A stretch of DNA of 64,000 bases from Simplicillium sp. C3G150-2 (Eukaryota > Ascomycota > Sordariomycetes > Hypocreales > Cordycipitaceae), in NCBI GenBank assembly GCA_022702485.1, contig JAJIYY010000002.1, positions 2,046,001 through 2,110,000 on the forward strand, in the 5' to 3' direction. The translations under genes were made by a program, and so were the position numbers. Shown piece after piece: positions 46,601 to 58,153 of the stretch (positions are counted from its first letter, which is position 1; every line of letters begins with the position of its first letter). The notes under the pieces are model-generated. The model ran no database searches and was not told the DNA's origin. It was given only the letters and a program-made list of their open reading frames with translations.

Positions 46601-48930
46601 ATTCTGACAAGCTGGCGCAGCGAAGGCCCCCAACACCAACCAATTCAGGCTGTGGCCCCAGCAAGCTGCATTGCATACTTGTACATGCTGCCGGCATTGT
46701 AATTGTACAGTACATATGACCTGTGTGCGCCAATGGGAGCGAGTTACTTGCTCAAATATGCTTTCGGCACCCATCCATGCACGTCAGGATCAACAAGGAC
46801 CTGAGCTAGGCTGAGTTCTCGGGCGAGCCTTTTTCGACTGGGCGCAGACGACAGCGTCGCTCTGGTTCTACGGTGCACTGTATATTATTCAAACTCCACC
46901 CCAAACTCTATTAGCGAGATGGGAACAATGGGACATTACTGGTTGTCTTCCGACCTGCAAGCTCTCAGTGGGGAAGAGATTTCGGAAGAGCTTTTGTCTT
47001 CCGAAGTGGCGTGTAGCGTCCATTGGAGCCTCCGTCGCAACCATCCACCAGCCAATAACACACACAACCACTGCACGCCCAACGAGCCCTGACAGGCAAT
47101 CTTGATAGGTAGACCAGGTTGCCTTTTTCCTGTCTACTCCAACCCCTCCTTAAACAGTGGGCTTGCTCTTTTGACAACGAGCCTTAAAATTTGACGGAAT
47201 GTCAATTAAGATGGCCTTTTTAGCGCACATTATGGAGCACCTAACATTGTTGTCCCATCCCAAGTTGAGATTGCCTTGCGAGGAGAAAGCAACGAGCGAG
47301 AAATCAAAGAACCAAGACGAAAAAAATGCCTCGATCTAATCAGCACCCTCTAGTTCCCTGATCGTCTGGTGTCTTCGTCAATCCCCCTCGCCTCGCTATC
47401 TGTCGTGCTCTCCCTCCCACTTCCCATTGTTTCGGTTATTCAAAAACCCCAACTGCCGTCCCATTTTACCCACTCACAGAGGCACTAAACAGGCAAGCTT
47501 CTCTAAGTTTGGGAGGTCCAACGCATGCAGGCTCAGTACCTTGTGTCAAGTTGGTCGCGCTTGCGAGTCAAGGGATCCCAGCCACAGACCTCCGGAGATC
47601 CTTCGACCGCTATTTTTCCACTCTGGAGCGCCCAGAAAAGAAGGCGTGCCGCATTTCTCAATTGAATCCCCCAATCAAGGAGGAGGCTGTGAACAAGAAC
47701 ACGCTTCTGCCTAGAGAGGGGAAGGGGGGCGTTCTGTTCCATGACACACGACAACTCCCTTCTGGAAAAAGGAGGTAGGATTCCCCTAGTAATGAAACTT
47801 TAGGGACCTGCCTTACAGAGCATCCTAGCGTAAAAGGGTGGCAATTGTAGATCCAGAGTGAAGAAGAAGAAGAAGCTTGGGGGAGATTTCGGGACATCGG
47901 CAACCGAGTGGAACTTACCGACGACAGGTCACGACCTTGACATGACATGTAACCGAGCATTGGGGTTATTCCCTCCTCCAAAACTTTGACATGGTAGACC
48001 CTGTTCCGGCAAGTGAGTCGTTTTGACTAATGGATTTTAGAGCCCCCATCGGCCTAATGCAAACGCAAATCATCAGGTGTTTTGTTTGTCTAACTAGTTA
48101 TTTCCTTGACTTTCCTGATGTAGCTGTTGGCAGGAGAAAGACGTGGCAGGCTAGGAATGGCCATAGCGTAGGATTGCGCCATTGGCGCAGTCGCAAGCAT
48201 CATCTATTTGGTAAAAGGGTGTCTTGGTGTTGCGAATGATGGTCACAGTTATTGGAAGGCTAGCCACGTGGAATGTGCATTTGTTTGTCTCACCGACACT
48301 GAGTCGGTGGAAATGTGAGTAAACCCGAGTAGAACCCGTTGGACAGAGGTACACGTCTGTCACTGTCACAACTTGACTTGTGTGTCTATCCGCTTGTCAT
48401 TCGCTGTAACATGTCGTACGAGATGCTATCGGTGAGAGTGTCGTGGTGACCGGATGCTGAAATCATCGGTGACTGGGTGTTGATAAAGTCTGTGACAGTG
48501 TCGTCTGTGACAGCGTTCAAGATTGAACGTCCATCCCTGTCATACAAAGATTTTGTTTTTCTTTCTCTCGTGACAATTTATTGCCTGTATCACACTGACC
48601 ACGCTTTCCCAAGTACCGAGACGACACAAACCCCCGACAACTGAAACGTCTGTCCTACGTAAACAAGATGAACACACTGTGCAGTTGTGGCTTCCGGGTC
48701 CTGGGGTATCCCCTTTTTTCCCAGAGAGATTCTGTTATCAAATGTGTACATGATTTGGAATGTCCAGTGGTGTAGCAAACGGGTGGTTCGTCCCAAGTGG
48801 TTACACATTCGCGAGGATTTCCGTTTTGAGAAGGGGAACTGTATTGCATTTCGTTGGTAGACTGCATGAGGTGAAAACATAGAAAGGTGTATGACTTGGT
48901 AAATAACGAGAACACATACGTAATATATTG

Positions 48931-49021
48931 TGATATAATGTGATGGATAAAGAGAACATAGAAGTGATATGATGTGATAAATAAAGAAACACAGAAGCGA
49001 TATGATGTGATAAAAACGAAA
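48931..49021. repeat. Short minisatellite, about 34-bp unit, 2.7 copies
   Basis: Units GTGATATAATGTGAT... at 48931-48964, GTGATATGATGTGAT... at 48965-48997 and a partial one at 48998-49021 in the 3' flank of the caspase-like gene. An apparent open frame on the minus strand through it is a by-product of the repeat. Confidence 0.85.
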
Positions 49022-49110
49022 GGGCAGAGAAGAAAAAAAGAAACCCGCCCGGCCAAACTAATCCAATGCATGATGAAAGTAACTACAAAGTGGTAAAATC
49101 ATGTCCGTCG

Positions 49111-51927
49111 TCATGCCCGCCGTAACATCTTGCTGAGAAGTCCCCCACGGCCTCTTCGCACATCCTCTTCAGTCCCTCGTCGTATCTTATGACCTTCCCT
49201 ACTGATTTCGACATAATCGTCCTGATCATCGTCTAGTCTTTTGTCGTGTCGCATCTTGTCTAGACCCCTGTCGAGATGTTGAACGAATTCGGATGTTTTG
49301 TCTTCGTTGAGGGCCTTGACTTTCTTGTAGAGTGATTCGTGAGTGAGTCGGAACTCCGTCTCCAGAGCCTGTTCTTGTTGCAGGAGATGCTGTTGGCGCT
49401 GCGGGAGTTCCGATGGCGGAGGATGCTGAGATGGCTGGATGGATGACAGAACATTGGAGAATGTCTCGGCGTTGCTCTTGCTGGGCGTGTTGTGCTCGAG
49501 CTGCTCGGCCCAGTTGCGAGCTTGCAGTGTCATGTTGGGCCCGGTGATGTATTTGCTGAACGAGCTAAAGTCGGCATACGTCCCCTTGAGGAGGAGGGAT
49601 TGGCCCGTCCAGCCGAGGGTGGTGAGCTTGTGGGCGAGAAGAGCGGCGGACGGACAGTCGGTGGGATAGGTGAGGGAGTCGGCGTAGAAGATGATGCAGG
49701 ATGCCTCGTTCCATTTGTAGAATGCCGAGCGGGATTCTTCCGATACGGCGCGCTGAATCAGATCGAGTGGTGCTTCGATGATGAAGGATCTCGGGACGCG
49801 GAGGTTGATGGCGCCGTGGATGTGGGATGCTTGGTAGTCTGATGGGGGACGCAGGTCGAATATCAGCATCTGGCTTGGGGACTGGGTGTCTAAGAGTTGA
49901 CAGAGTTCTGAGGGCGAGACCATTGCTGGGAGAGGTATGTCTTTGATGTTCATCGTTTCTAGGTATTGGAGGACCTGTTCGCGTTCCCGTCTGTGATGAT
50001 ACCAGACTCCTAGATGCCATGCTTCAATGCCGAGGTTGGATGCGATCAACGCAATTTCAGCATCGTTGGGCAGGGGCTGAAGTTGGTAGTAGCTCTCAAG
50101 GCGGTTTTCCACATGTGCAGAAAATTTCTTGGGCTCGGGGACGTTGTCGCCAAATACGGTTCGACGCATGGACTGCTGCTGGTTGAGGATGAGTTGGCGA
50201 GATATTCCTGATTCACTGGGGGAGAACCCTTGCAGTGCTTGACTTTGCTTTGGGAAGGAAGCAGATGGGGAGGCCCAGTCGCGATTGCGTGCGCTGGAGC
50301 TGGGATGGTCAGTGAAGCTGCGAGCGAGATGTCGTGAGGGCGCTGCGCTCTCGGCTGGGACGAATGTCGTTCCTGATATTAAGGAAACGGCGTCTGCGTG
50401 GGTGTCTAGTCTCTGTCGGGTTGGAACTGAGATGGGAGATCGTCGGGGAGGATGTTTGATGGCGAGGTTGTTGGATCTGATGAATGCGACAAAGGACATG
50501 GCGTGGTCTTCGGGGAGGAGATCCCATATCATGACTGGCATTGACACGAGCATCATGGTGGAATGGCTCTTGAAGACGCCCTGGACCTTGACGTATTTTG
50601 CCAACGCTGGGAAGGCGTTAAGCCATTGTTCCCATGCGTTGATGTCTAACCGTTGGTCATCTTCCAAGGCTAGCGATATCATCACATGCGGCGTGTCTTC
50701 ATTTGGTTCACTGGCGGCTACATCATCAATGGTGCAAGGACCTCTTGCGCCAAGAGTAGGCGGATCATCCGATGCAGGTAAGTTTCGGGGTTGTAACACT
50801 GGTGAATCCCCTTGACTGTATCGACAGATTTCGATACTGGGCGCTTTGTGGTTCGCCGTCATCATGAAATGCACGGGTGTTGACCGAGCCTCGAAGTATT
50901 TGCCATTGATGGTGATGGGGCGTGGATGTTTCAGTCTAGCGAGCACTTCAGCGTGCAGCATTGCAGCTGAAAAGGCTCTGAGACGCCATTCTTGAAGAAC
51001 TTCAATGAGGGCGTTTGTGAACGAGTAGCGGCCCGGGTCTGGTGCGATGGCGTCCCAAGATGAGGCGGAGATGGTCTCTGTGATGCTGTTGCCAGTAGGG
51101 AATGTTGCGCTTGCTGCGCCAGCACAGCAATCTAAGAGGATGAGAACGTCTGATTTGGAGCGTTCGAGCAGTGTTTGGATAGCGGACCACCTGGCGGGTT
51201 AGCTGGGTTGGCGTGGTGTGGGTGAGGCACTTACTGGAGCCATGGTGAATCGGGTTGTCGGGTGCTGAAGATGTGAGTGATAGCGTTGTATTTGAGGAGA
51301 GAAAACTTACGCGCACCAAGTGCTTTGTCTAGATTCGTCGATGCGGGCATGACCGCCGTAGTAAACGACGAATAAGGTGTCAGGAGACTCGTGCTGCTTG
51401 ATGAGTTGGCCGAGGCGCATCATCAGCTCAAGATGGGCGTTTTCCGTAGGAATAGCGAAAGTGTCTGTTTCGTAGCCATAGTCTTCTCGCAGACACTTTT
51501 CGAGGTCCTCGACTTCTGGAAATACGAAGAGGTCGTCAGATGTCCAGTGGAGGAGGAGTGCCTGGACATTTTGGTAGCGTTGAGAGGAGCGGCCTCTATT
51601 GGGGAATGCTCGCGTGGCGGACTACAGGGTGAGTATGAGAAGTAAATGGTGAAAGTTGTTACAGACGTACATCTTCTAATCTTTTTGCGAATTGATCGAT
51701 GTGCTTGACATGGAACCTCGTGCGGCTTATATCATGCGTCGCAGTAGGCGGCTTCATCGTGACATTAGCAGCGCTCTTTACGTTGGAGGAGGCGGCTCTC
51801 TGATTTGTGGAAGGATGCAGGAGGAAAGATGTAGAAAAAAACGTACAGCCGGCTCGCTATTCCTGGCACCAAAAGCACCAACAGATTGTCTCGACCGAAT
51901 GGTCACGTATGGTTGATGGTCGCCCAT
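49111..51927 (-). CDS. Caspase-like (C14) / homeodomain-like / rhodanese fusion protein
   Basis: Five exons (51927-51847, 51799-51671, 51621-51311, 51264-51235 of 30 nt, 51190-49111) join in frame to 876 residues. The N-terminal part (about 80-320) is a caspase-family domain: VVYYGGHA with catalytic His161, and VLILLDCCAG with catalytic Cys (C205 or C206), the latter following the 30-nt exon. At about 546-585 a helix-turn-helix of homeodomain type ends in WYHHRRER. A rhodanese-like domain follows (about 610-730, LIFDLRPPSDYQ and HIHGAINLRVP); the loop that should hold its catalytic cysteine reads FYADSLT, so it is probably a binding, non-catalytic module. The C-terminal ~130 residues are Gln-rich, charged and coiled-coil-like. 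No signal peptide. Caspase-like proteases of fungi act in regulated cell death and stress; the exact role of this fusion is not known to me. Confidence 0.82.
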
Positions 51928-52653
51928 GCTGGCTCGCTGCTCAGTCTGGTTAAGGGTAGTTTCGGTCCCTTGTGGATGGCAACTTCGGTCGCACTCGGCG
52001 TTATTTGACCATAATAAATTGCATGCGAATGCAACGTGTACGAGTCAATGAGCGTGACAGTCTTTAAGAGATTGGCATTACATACAGTCGCCAGGCGATG
52101 GATTGGATCAGGGTTTCGGTGATGACGAACGTTGAAGCTGAGGCGAGCCGTTGGAGGCGATTGCGCCCACGTTCGGTCTCGAAAGCGGTTTAGTGGCTGG
52201 GATCGGTACCTGATTTGGACACCGCCTGCTGACCCTGACGGATGTGACAGGATATATCAAGTGTCGGAATAAATAAAAATAGACAAATTGAGGAGTGAAG
52301 GGATAATAATCTGGAGCATTTGACTCAATAAAGAAATTATGTAAATCATTTGTATATGCTGTTGGCGATGCGTTGCACTGTCTGGGCTTACCATCTTCTA
52401 CAGTTAATGCCTCGATGCCAATAACTAAAACAGAGTGAATAAATAAATTGAAATAAATGGTTGAAATATTAATAAAGCAAGGCAAGTAAATTCTGAGTAG
52501 TAAATAAAATATCTGTAATCATTTTGTATTCGTGTCTCTGTTTGTACTCTATGTCCAGGTCATAATGTCATAAGCCGTTCAATAAAGCTAAAATCCCTCC
52601 CATATATACCATGCCGTTCATGCTACTGCTGTTGCTGTTGTTCATGTCCATGA
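51928..52653. other. Intergenic region, no gene seen
   Basis: It holds the promoter of the caspase-like gene and the 3' flank of the FAD oxidoreductase gene. The section 52,250-52,600 is AT-rich with many AATAAA-like words (minus-strand polyadenylation signals for the oxidoreductase are likely around there). Confidence 0.5.
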
Positions 52654-54401
52654 TTATGCCCTCGGGAGCTTAAATCCCGTAGACCTCAATGTCTGAAATA
52701 CCCCCCTCGGATCATACTTGCGCGAAACATCCCGCAACAACCGCAAATTCTCCTCCCCATAATGCGGATACGGCTGCTCATCCTCCCACGCATAATTCAA
52801 GTAAACCCAATCCAGATACGTCCCCATCTCCTTCTGCTTCTGATTAATCTTGTCCACAAACTCCCTGGCCAGCGGCAAGATAATCTTCTGGTTCTCCTCC
52901 GTGTCGACCGTCAGCGACAGCAGCCACATCAGCGACGGGCCATCCTTCACAAGCTGCTCCATCCCGAGGATGTTACCGCCGCGGCGCTCGCCGTTCTTGA
53001 CCATGGTTTCGGTGACGGGCTGGAATTCGATGAGCGTGCTGAAGTTGGCGTGCGGCGCGGCGCCGCGCATGGCGGTGATGTAGCGGTGGTGGAGGTCGTC
53101 GATGGAGGAGAGGGATTGGAAGGTTGAGGTGGCCATGCCGGTGAACCAGTTTGCGCTGCCTCTGTTAGATATGAAAATTTTGTTTTTGAAGACGGTGGCA
53201 CTTACTAGAGTCCTAAAGGAGTTGGACCAGTGAATTGCGGAATGATTTCTGATTCGGGGCCAGAGGTGAGAGTGCTCCCGATATTGGGGATGGAGAGATA
53301 TTCATCAAAGACGGACTTGTTTGCCACGCCTTGGTTGTTGGTCAAAATGGAGCGAATGGCAAATCCGGGACCGGTGTCGTAGAAGAGAGCGACGATGTTT
53401 TGGTCGGGTGAGTTGTCTTCGGTGTGTGCGGTGAAGTTGAGGTAGGCGTTGAAGACATCATCGCGGTACTTCAGATCATATTGGGTGAAGCCGCCCCAGA
53501 GTTGCGTTCCGGGAACAGTGTCTGCGACATTAGTTCTGCTGACAGAGACTACAGTGTTGAGTTACTTACACTGGTCAATTCGTGTGACGAAACCAAGGTT
53601 TCCAGAACCACCCTTCTGAGCCTTCCATAAATCCGCGTTCTGCTTGGCGTTGGCTTGCACGACTGTTCCGTTCGCAAGGACAACTTCCCAATTCTCAACC
53701 ATGTCGCATGCCAATCCGTGAGAATTGCTGTGAAACGAATACTGCTGCCATTAGCTCCGTCTCGATATACAACAAGCGCAAAACTTACACCACCACCCGT
53801 CGTAAAACCACCGACTCCAACCACTGACGTCCTCGCTCCCACAACTGTAACATTATACTGATTCAGCGCCTCATACACAGAGCCCCATCTAGCACCAGGC
53901 TGGATCGAAACCACCCGCGTATCCTTATTATAAGTCGTGTGATTCATATATCCTGTCACACATCAGCATGTCGCATCGCATCGCATCACCGGCCAAACCT
54001 ACCAAAATCAACCGTAACACCGCGCTCTACGCCATTCGACCCCTTCCACGCCGAATGCGCACCAGCCTTGATCCCAAACGGACAATTATGTTTCGTCAAC
54101 ACCCGCGCAACCGTCTGCACGTCCTGCGTCGACTCCGGCACCGCCATGCACCAGGCATGTTGCGCAGCATTGGCAGAATAATAAGTCTTTAAGCGCGCAT
54201 TGTATTCGTCCGAGTCCTTGGCGAGGATTTTCCCCTTCAGCGAACTTTCCTTGGCGAGAGCAGAGCACTGCGACAAAATATCAGTATCAATTGGGGGCGG
54301 CGATAAGCGGTGAAACATACGCAGACGCAGTCGGGTTTGGGCGGAGAGGCATCGACGAAGCTACCAAAGCCGATGATGACGCTCAAGATGGAAATCTTCA
54401 T
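52654..54401 (-). CDS. Secreted FAD-linked oxidoreductase (PCMH/BBE type)
   Basis: Six exons (54401-54321, 54267-54003, 53952-53789, 53741-53570, 53521-53206, 53155-52654) give 499 residues, the normal length of the family. Signal peptide MKISILSVIIGFGSFVDA. The FAD-binding PCMH domain (about 50-230) shows the FAD-attaching motif GIKAGAHS, the GGFTTGGG loop joined by the third splice to YSFHSNSHGLACD, and the core VVLANGTVVQA. The GAHS histidine for covalent FAD is present. The C-terminal berberine-bridge-like segment ends with YGEENLRLLRDVSRKYDPR and GVFQ. Such enzymes oxidise sugars, alcohols or secondary metabolites with oxygen, giving H2O2. A secondary-metabolite role is possible because a PRISE-type reductase lies 2.6 kb away, but no synthase gene is in view. 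Confidence 0.92.
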
Positions 54402-55331
54402 ATTGGGCTAAGAAATTGAAGACGGCGCCCTAGCTCAAAGATTTTGGTGAATTTAATAGCGCATTGATTCGGAAGAGTTGGGGGAAAGGACGGTGGCGAG
54501 GTTGGGGCGATTGGCGACAGTTAATAAAGGCTGGGGAAGTCGTAGGCCAAGCTAGTAAACGAGCGGAGAGAAAGGCTTCTGGATTGCAGCTTCGCATGCA
54601 GGTAGACTGGATAGCGTCGGCGAACCAAAAAAAAAGCCTTCTGACGTAGAATTTACACTGGGACCAGGCATTAGAGTTCTGGGGCCGGCTAGGGCCTTAC
54701 AGATGGAGCATTGAGCTGGTGACGGAGGAGAGCTCCGCGGGCCACAGCGATTTATCCTGTTAACTTTGATGGAGTCTCTGAAGAACAATTGCGGTAAAGA
54801 GGTGGAAAGTCTTTAATAAACTCGGCGCGATGGTGGGTTGAGTCAGCGCTGGGCAGGCAAGATTGGATGGATGACTCGGTGAGACAGGGGATCTGGGATA
54901 AAGGTCATTGTGTAGACACATTGGGCAGATGGGCATGTCTTTAGTTAGTGGTAATGAGTAATTACCCAGAGGGGATGTGTTCTGTGGATGGGCCGGGTAA
55001 GGAGAAACATGGCCGACGCAGATCGGGATGTGCTGTGCTGTGCTGTTGCATTGGGACAGACCAGGGTCGGGTAAAAGACAACTTCGGCTGCATTTCTTAC
55101 AATGACATGCTGCGAGAAATTAACTCTCGTTACAGTACGAGGCGCCATGTTTCTGTCTTCATGCCATTGAGAATCAAACTCACAGAAAACATACCAATTT
55201 CGCTTCAATTCTGACGCTAGTTTCACGTGTTGAGCTATTAACAATTCGAAGTTAGCAGCGTGGTGATTTATCAATCAGATCTTGACCGTGTCTAAGACAC
55301 CTTTCATTGTCCCGACGCTCAAGCCACCACG
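54402..55331. other. Intergenic region, no gene seen
   Basis: Promoter of the oxidoreductase gene on the left. Nothing recognisable to the right apart from a GCTGTGCTGTGCTGTTGC stretch at about 55,031-55,048. No gene supported. Confidence 0.5.
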
Positions 55332-56068
55332 ATGAGTGAACCAAAGCTGCCGACCCTGGAGAGCGTGAGCAACCAGCAGTACACCATGCGCAGGAATGAC
55401 GAACCATTACACAGAATCATTAGGCACATGCTACAGTGTGGGTTTCACTCTTGGGGATTCGTCGTGTATCGATGCACCTACTCCGACAAGAAAGCTTGAA
55501 ACCAGTTCGTCGACAATGTCAAGCAAGAGATACGCAGCCAACTTCAGGACAGAGGTCGTCTAGATTTGCTATGGCAATATCACAGACTTAGCATCATCGA
55601 AGACAGAGAACTAGATGGGGGCACGTCCGCACGTCGTCCGAGAACGGTTTACGAAATGAGTTGCAGGAGGCTCTGTCGAGCGCCGCAATGGCCATAACGC
55701 TGCTAGAGATGTTACAAAACAGCTCCCAAGGTTCAATTATTGTTCTTTCTGTAGACCAAAAATCGCTCGACTCTGTAATTGCACACCAAACCTGGTTGGA
55801 AGCTGGTTGTCCCTGGCATGGCGACCAACCAGGCATGAGTGCTTTCCCCATCGTTACCATTGATGATGTCAATGTGACCAGATATGGAAAAGGCCCTATG
55901 GGGTACCCTAGTATAGATGGGTGCGTAAAGCCTTATACAGGATGGATATACATGGACCCTGCAACGGTTGTGAGCATGTACGATGATCGCTTGGCTGGGG
56001 GATGATTGAATATGAGCGGGATGATACGTATTTTCGCCCACCATTGGTGTATCCGACGCGAATTTTGA
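55332..56068 (+). pseudogene. Broken member of an unknown, widespread fungal gene family
   Basis: The frame starts at ATG 55332 and reads WGFVVYRCTYSD, then a TGA at 55497 where the family has Trp (followed by NQFVDNVK). It continues to LSIIEDRELDG, shifts frame near 55,630, meets a second TGA at 55657 again in place of Trp (after RERFTK), shifts again near 55,745 into VDQKSLDSVI and later YTGWIYMDPA, and shifts once more near 56,000 into YERDDTYFRPPLVYP. At least two Trp-to-TGA changes and three frameshifts make it a pseudogene. Proteins with this order of motifs are common paralogs of unknown function in ascomycetes; no domain name is claimed. Confidence 0.75.
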
Positions 56069-56229
56069 AAACGCCAATATACCTAAGCTAATTTATCAAT
56101 TCTACCTTGCGTCAAGAATACGAATCCAAAGCTCCAGTAATCGTTCCGTCAGGCATCACACCAAAGATCCCGGTCTAACTCGGGTTTACAGTGTATTTTC
56201 CAACAAAAACCACCAAGTAATAACAAAGG

Positions 56230-56390
56230 GCCTATACTGGATAGATGTTTATGAGCTTGAACTCGATTGTCCACATGTATGGGAGTCGTTGTAACAGTGG
56301 TCTGGTTGACTACGGTTGGGATGATGTCTACATTCGTCCGCCGCTGGTATATCTCTCAGAGATTCCAATCACCCCAATAGAGCTTCAAAT
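56230..56390 (+). pseudogene. C-terminal remnant of a second copy of the same family
   Basis: After AYTG a TAG at 56242-56244 stands where the first copy has Trp; the frame goes on with a MF-M-S-L-NSIVHMY segment and WDDVYIRPPLVYLSEI, matching the C-terminal end of the copy at 55332. Only this end is recognisable. The two remnants are in the same orientation 160 bases apart, hence an old tandem pair. Confidence 0.6.
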
Positions 56391-57010
56391 TAGCGTTACA
56401 AATCTCATTCGCGTGGACGGTAAATGTATTTGGCCTTTCGGCTTCTTAAGCTAGCTACAGTCACGACAAAACTTTTGTGGAAGTGAATGTGGCCCGTGAG
56501 GCTGTGGTCGGCAATGAGCAAACAACGTTTCCCTATGCGACAGGTTGCCGAGAACGATTCATGAAACAATAGGTAAATATAGGAATAATTGGAGAGCTTA
56601 TTCCCAAGACGTTGCTGAAACATCAAGCAATAGATCCAAATGCGGCGCTTTGGCGTTCGGATGCACCGTCACAGATACAGCCCTTTCGGTGTTACGCTCG
56701 TCCTCTAATTAACTTCGACACTGCCACTTCCCATAGCTACAAGGATTTTAGGCCCTCTCGGAGTATTGTCTGCTTTGTGAATTTGTTAAAAAATGACCGC
56801 CTCTGCTGCATGATAGATATAACATCAGGCTGAACCCCGCGATATGCATTAGCTTTATCCGCCGGTCGACCTCCGCTCTTCCCATGCAACAAAAGACACA
56901 TATCCTTTGGTGCTTGGAGCGATTCCGAAGTCCATTCAAACCACAGCTCAGCTTACCTCTTAGCCTAGCCCTCCTCTTAGAAGCTCTGTGCCCTTCTATA
57001 GTCTCTCAAC
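56391..57010. other. Intergenic region and reductase promoter
   Basis: No gene is supported. The last 130 bases before the reductase start are pyrimidine-rich (for example CTTACCTCTTAGCC), consistent with its leader. Confidence 0.5.
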
Positions 57011-58153
57011 ATGGGCAAGGTCGCATTCGTCACTGGCGCCAATGGCATCACGGGCTCGTACATCCTCGAGCATCTCTCCAACCAACCCTCCTCAGAATGG
57101 AGCGAACTAATTGCCACGTCTCGCTCATCTCTCGAAATCATCGCCACAGACGATCGCATCAAGTTCATCCCTCTTGACTTCACCAAGCCCCCCGCGGAGC
57201 TGATTTCGGAAATGCGAACCATCTGCTCCAAGGTAACCCATGCATTCTTCTCGTCATATATCCATGACGATGAATTTGCGCAGTTGAACGTCAAGAATGC
57301 CGGACTATTTGAACATTTTCTCGATTCCATCACAGCCGTTGCGCCCGCCCTTGAAGCCGTGGTTCTGCAAACGGGTGGCAAGTACTACAACGTACACCTA
57401 GGACCCGTGCCATCGCCCATTCGAGAGGAGCAGCCTCGCCGCGAGACACCCATGGGCAACTTTTACTTTGCACAAGAAGACTACCTCATTGCCAAGCAAA
57501 AGGAGTTCAACAAGTGGCGCTGGACCGTAATCCGACCCGAGGCAATCATCGGATGCACCGCGAGACCCAATGGCATGAACGCAGCCCTATGCATCTTGCT
57601 GTATCTCCTCGTCCACAAAGAACTTGGCATCCAGGCTAAAATGCCCACGAACCAGATCTACTGGGAAGGCTACGACAACATATCCGACGCCCGCCTCGTG
57701 GCCGACATGTCCGTCTGGGCAGCCACCACACCATCAGCCGGGAACGAGGCATTCAACGTGGCCAATGGCGACTTTTTCTGCTGGCAGTACTTTTGGCCCC
57801 GTTTAGCGCAGTATGTGGGAGCGGAAGCCTCATCCGACCAGGTATTTGAGAAGCCCAGACCTGCAAGAGGTGAGACGCAGATTGAGTTGAAGTTTCAAGA
57901 CTGGGCAGAAGAGAATCAGGCTGTGTGGGATGAGATGTGTGATGTGGCGGGACTTGCAGATGCAAAGAGGACTTTTAGCGAGTGTAATTGGCCCTTCCAG
58001 ACTTGGGTTTTCCAGCGCGGGTGGAATTCTACGTTGAGTATCAACAAGGCGAGGAGGTTTGGTTGGATGGGGCACAGGGATTCATTTGAGTCGTTTACGG
58101 ACGCTTTTGATCGGTTTGTGCAAGTTGGACATGTTCCTCCTTTTCGGGGTTGA
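57011..58153 (+). CDS. PRISE-type short-chain dehydrogenase/reductase
   Basis: One exon, 380 residues, start at ATG 57011 (AACATGG context). The Rossmann nucleotide-binding motif TGANGITGSYI sits at residues 8-18. Features of the progesterone 5-beta-reductase / iridoid synthase-like (PRISE) subgroup are seen: the LQTGGKYYNVHLGP segment with the active-site lysine near residue 124, the NFYFAQEDYL tyrosine motif, and WRWTVIRPEAIIGC. These enzymes reduce activated C=C bonds with NADPH in the cytosol; in fungi they often accompany secondary metabolism. Length fits the family. It follows the two pseudogenes; the nearest oxidative partner is the FAD enzyme at 52.7 kb on the other strand. Substrate unknown. 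Confidence 0.9.
   Translation: MGKVAFVTGANGITGSYILEHLSNQPSSEWSELIATSRSSLEIIATDDRIKFIPLDFTKPPAELISEMRTICSKVTHAFFSSYIHDDEFAQLNVKNAGLFEHFLDSITAVAPALEAVVLQTGGKYYNVHLGPVPSPIREEQPRRETPMGNFYFAQEDYLIAKQKEFNKWRWTVIRPEAIIGCTARPNGMNAALCILLYLLVHKELGIQAKMPTNQIYWEGYDNISDARLVADMSVWAATTPSAGNEAFNVANGDFFCWQYFWPRLAQYVGAEASSDQVFEKPRPARGETQIELKFQDWAEENQAVWDEMCDVAGLADAKRTFSECNWPFQTWVFQRGWNSTLSINKARRFGWMGHRDSFESFTDAFDRFVQVGHVPPFRG

Larger units (their letters stand above)
38913..49110. other. 10-kb gene desert upstream of the homeobox gene
   Basis: No frame on either strand between the homeobox gene and the caspase-like gene shows a domain, signal peptide, splice pattern or codon bias that I can support. The region is not AT-rich and not obviously transposon-derived. 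It holds homopolymers (T19 at 41,487-41,505; G18 at 44,076-44,093), repeated GTACTGTAC-type palindromes, GCCTG/CAGGC-rich patches (for example around 44,360-44,395), and CTGTCA/TGTGACAG words at 48,360-48,540. It may be an extended control region with non-coding transcripts; short or fast-evolving genes with many introns could be missed. Confidence 0.5.

Noticed and set aside
48655..49071. 138-codon minus-strand hydrophobic frame
   Set aside because: It is a translated minisatellite in the 3' flank of the caspase-like gene, with repeated Tyr/Phe/Ser words and no start context.
56612..56833. 73-codon plus-strand frame after the pseudogenes
   Set aside because: No match to the motifs of the broken family and no splice or start context; treated as chance.
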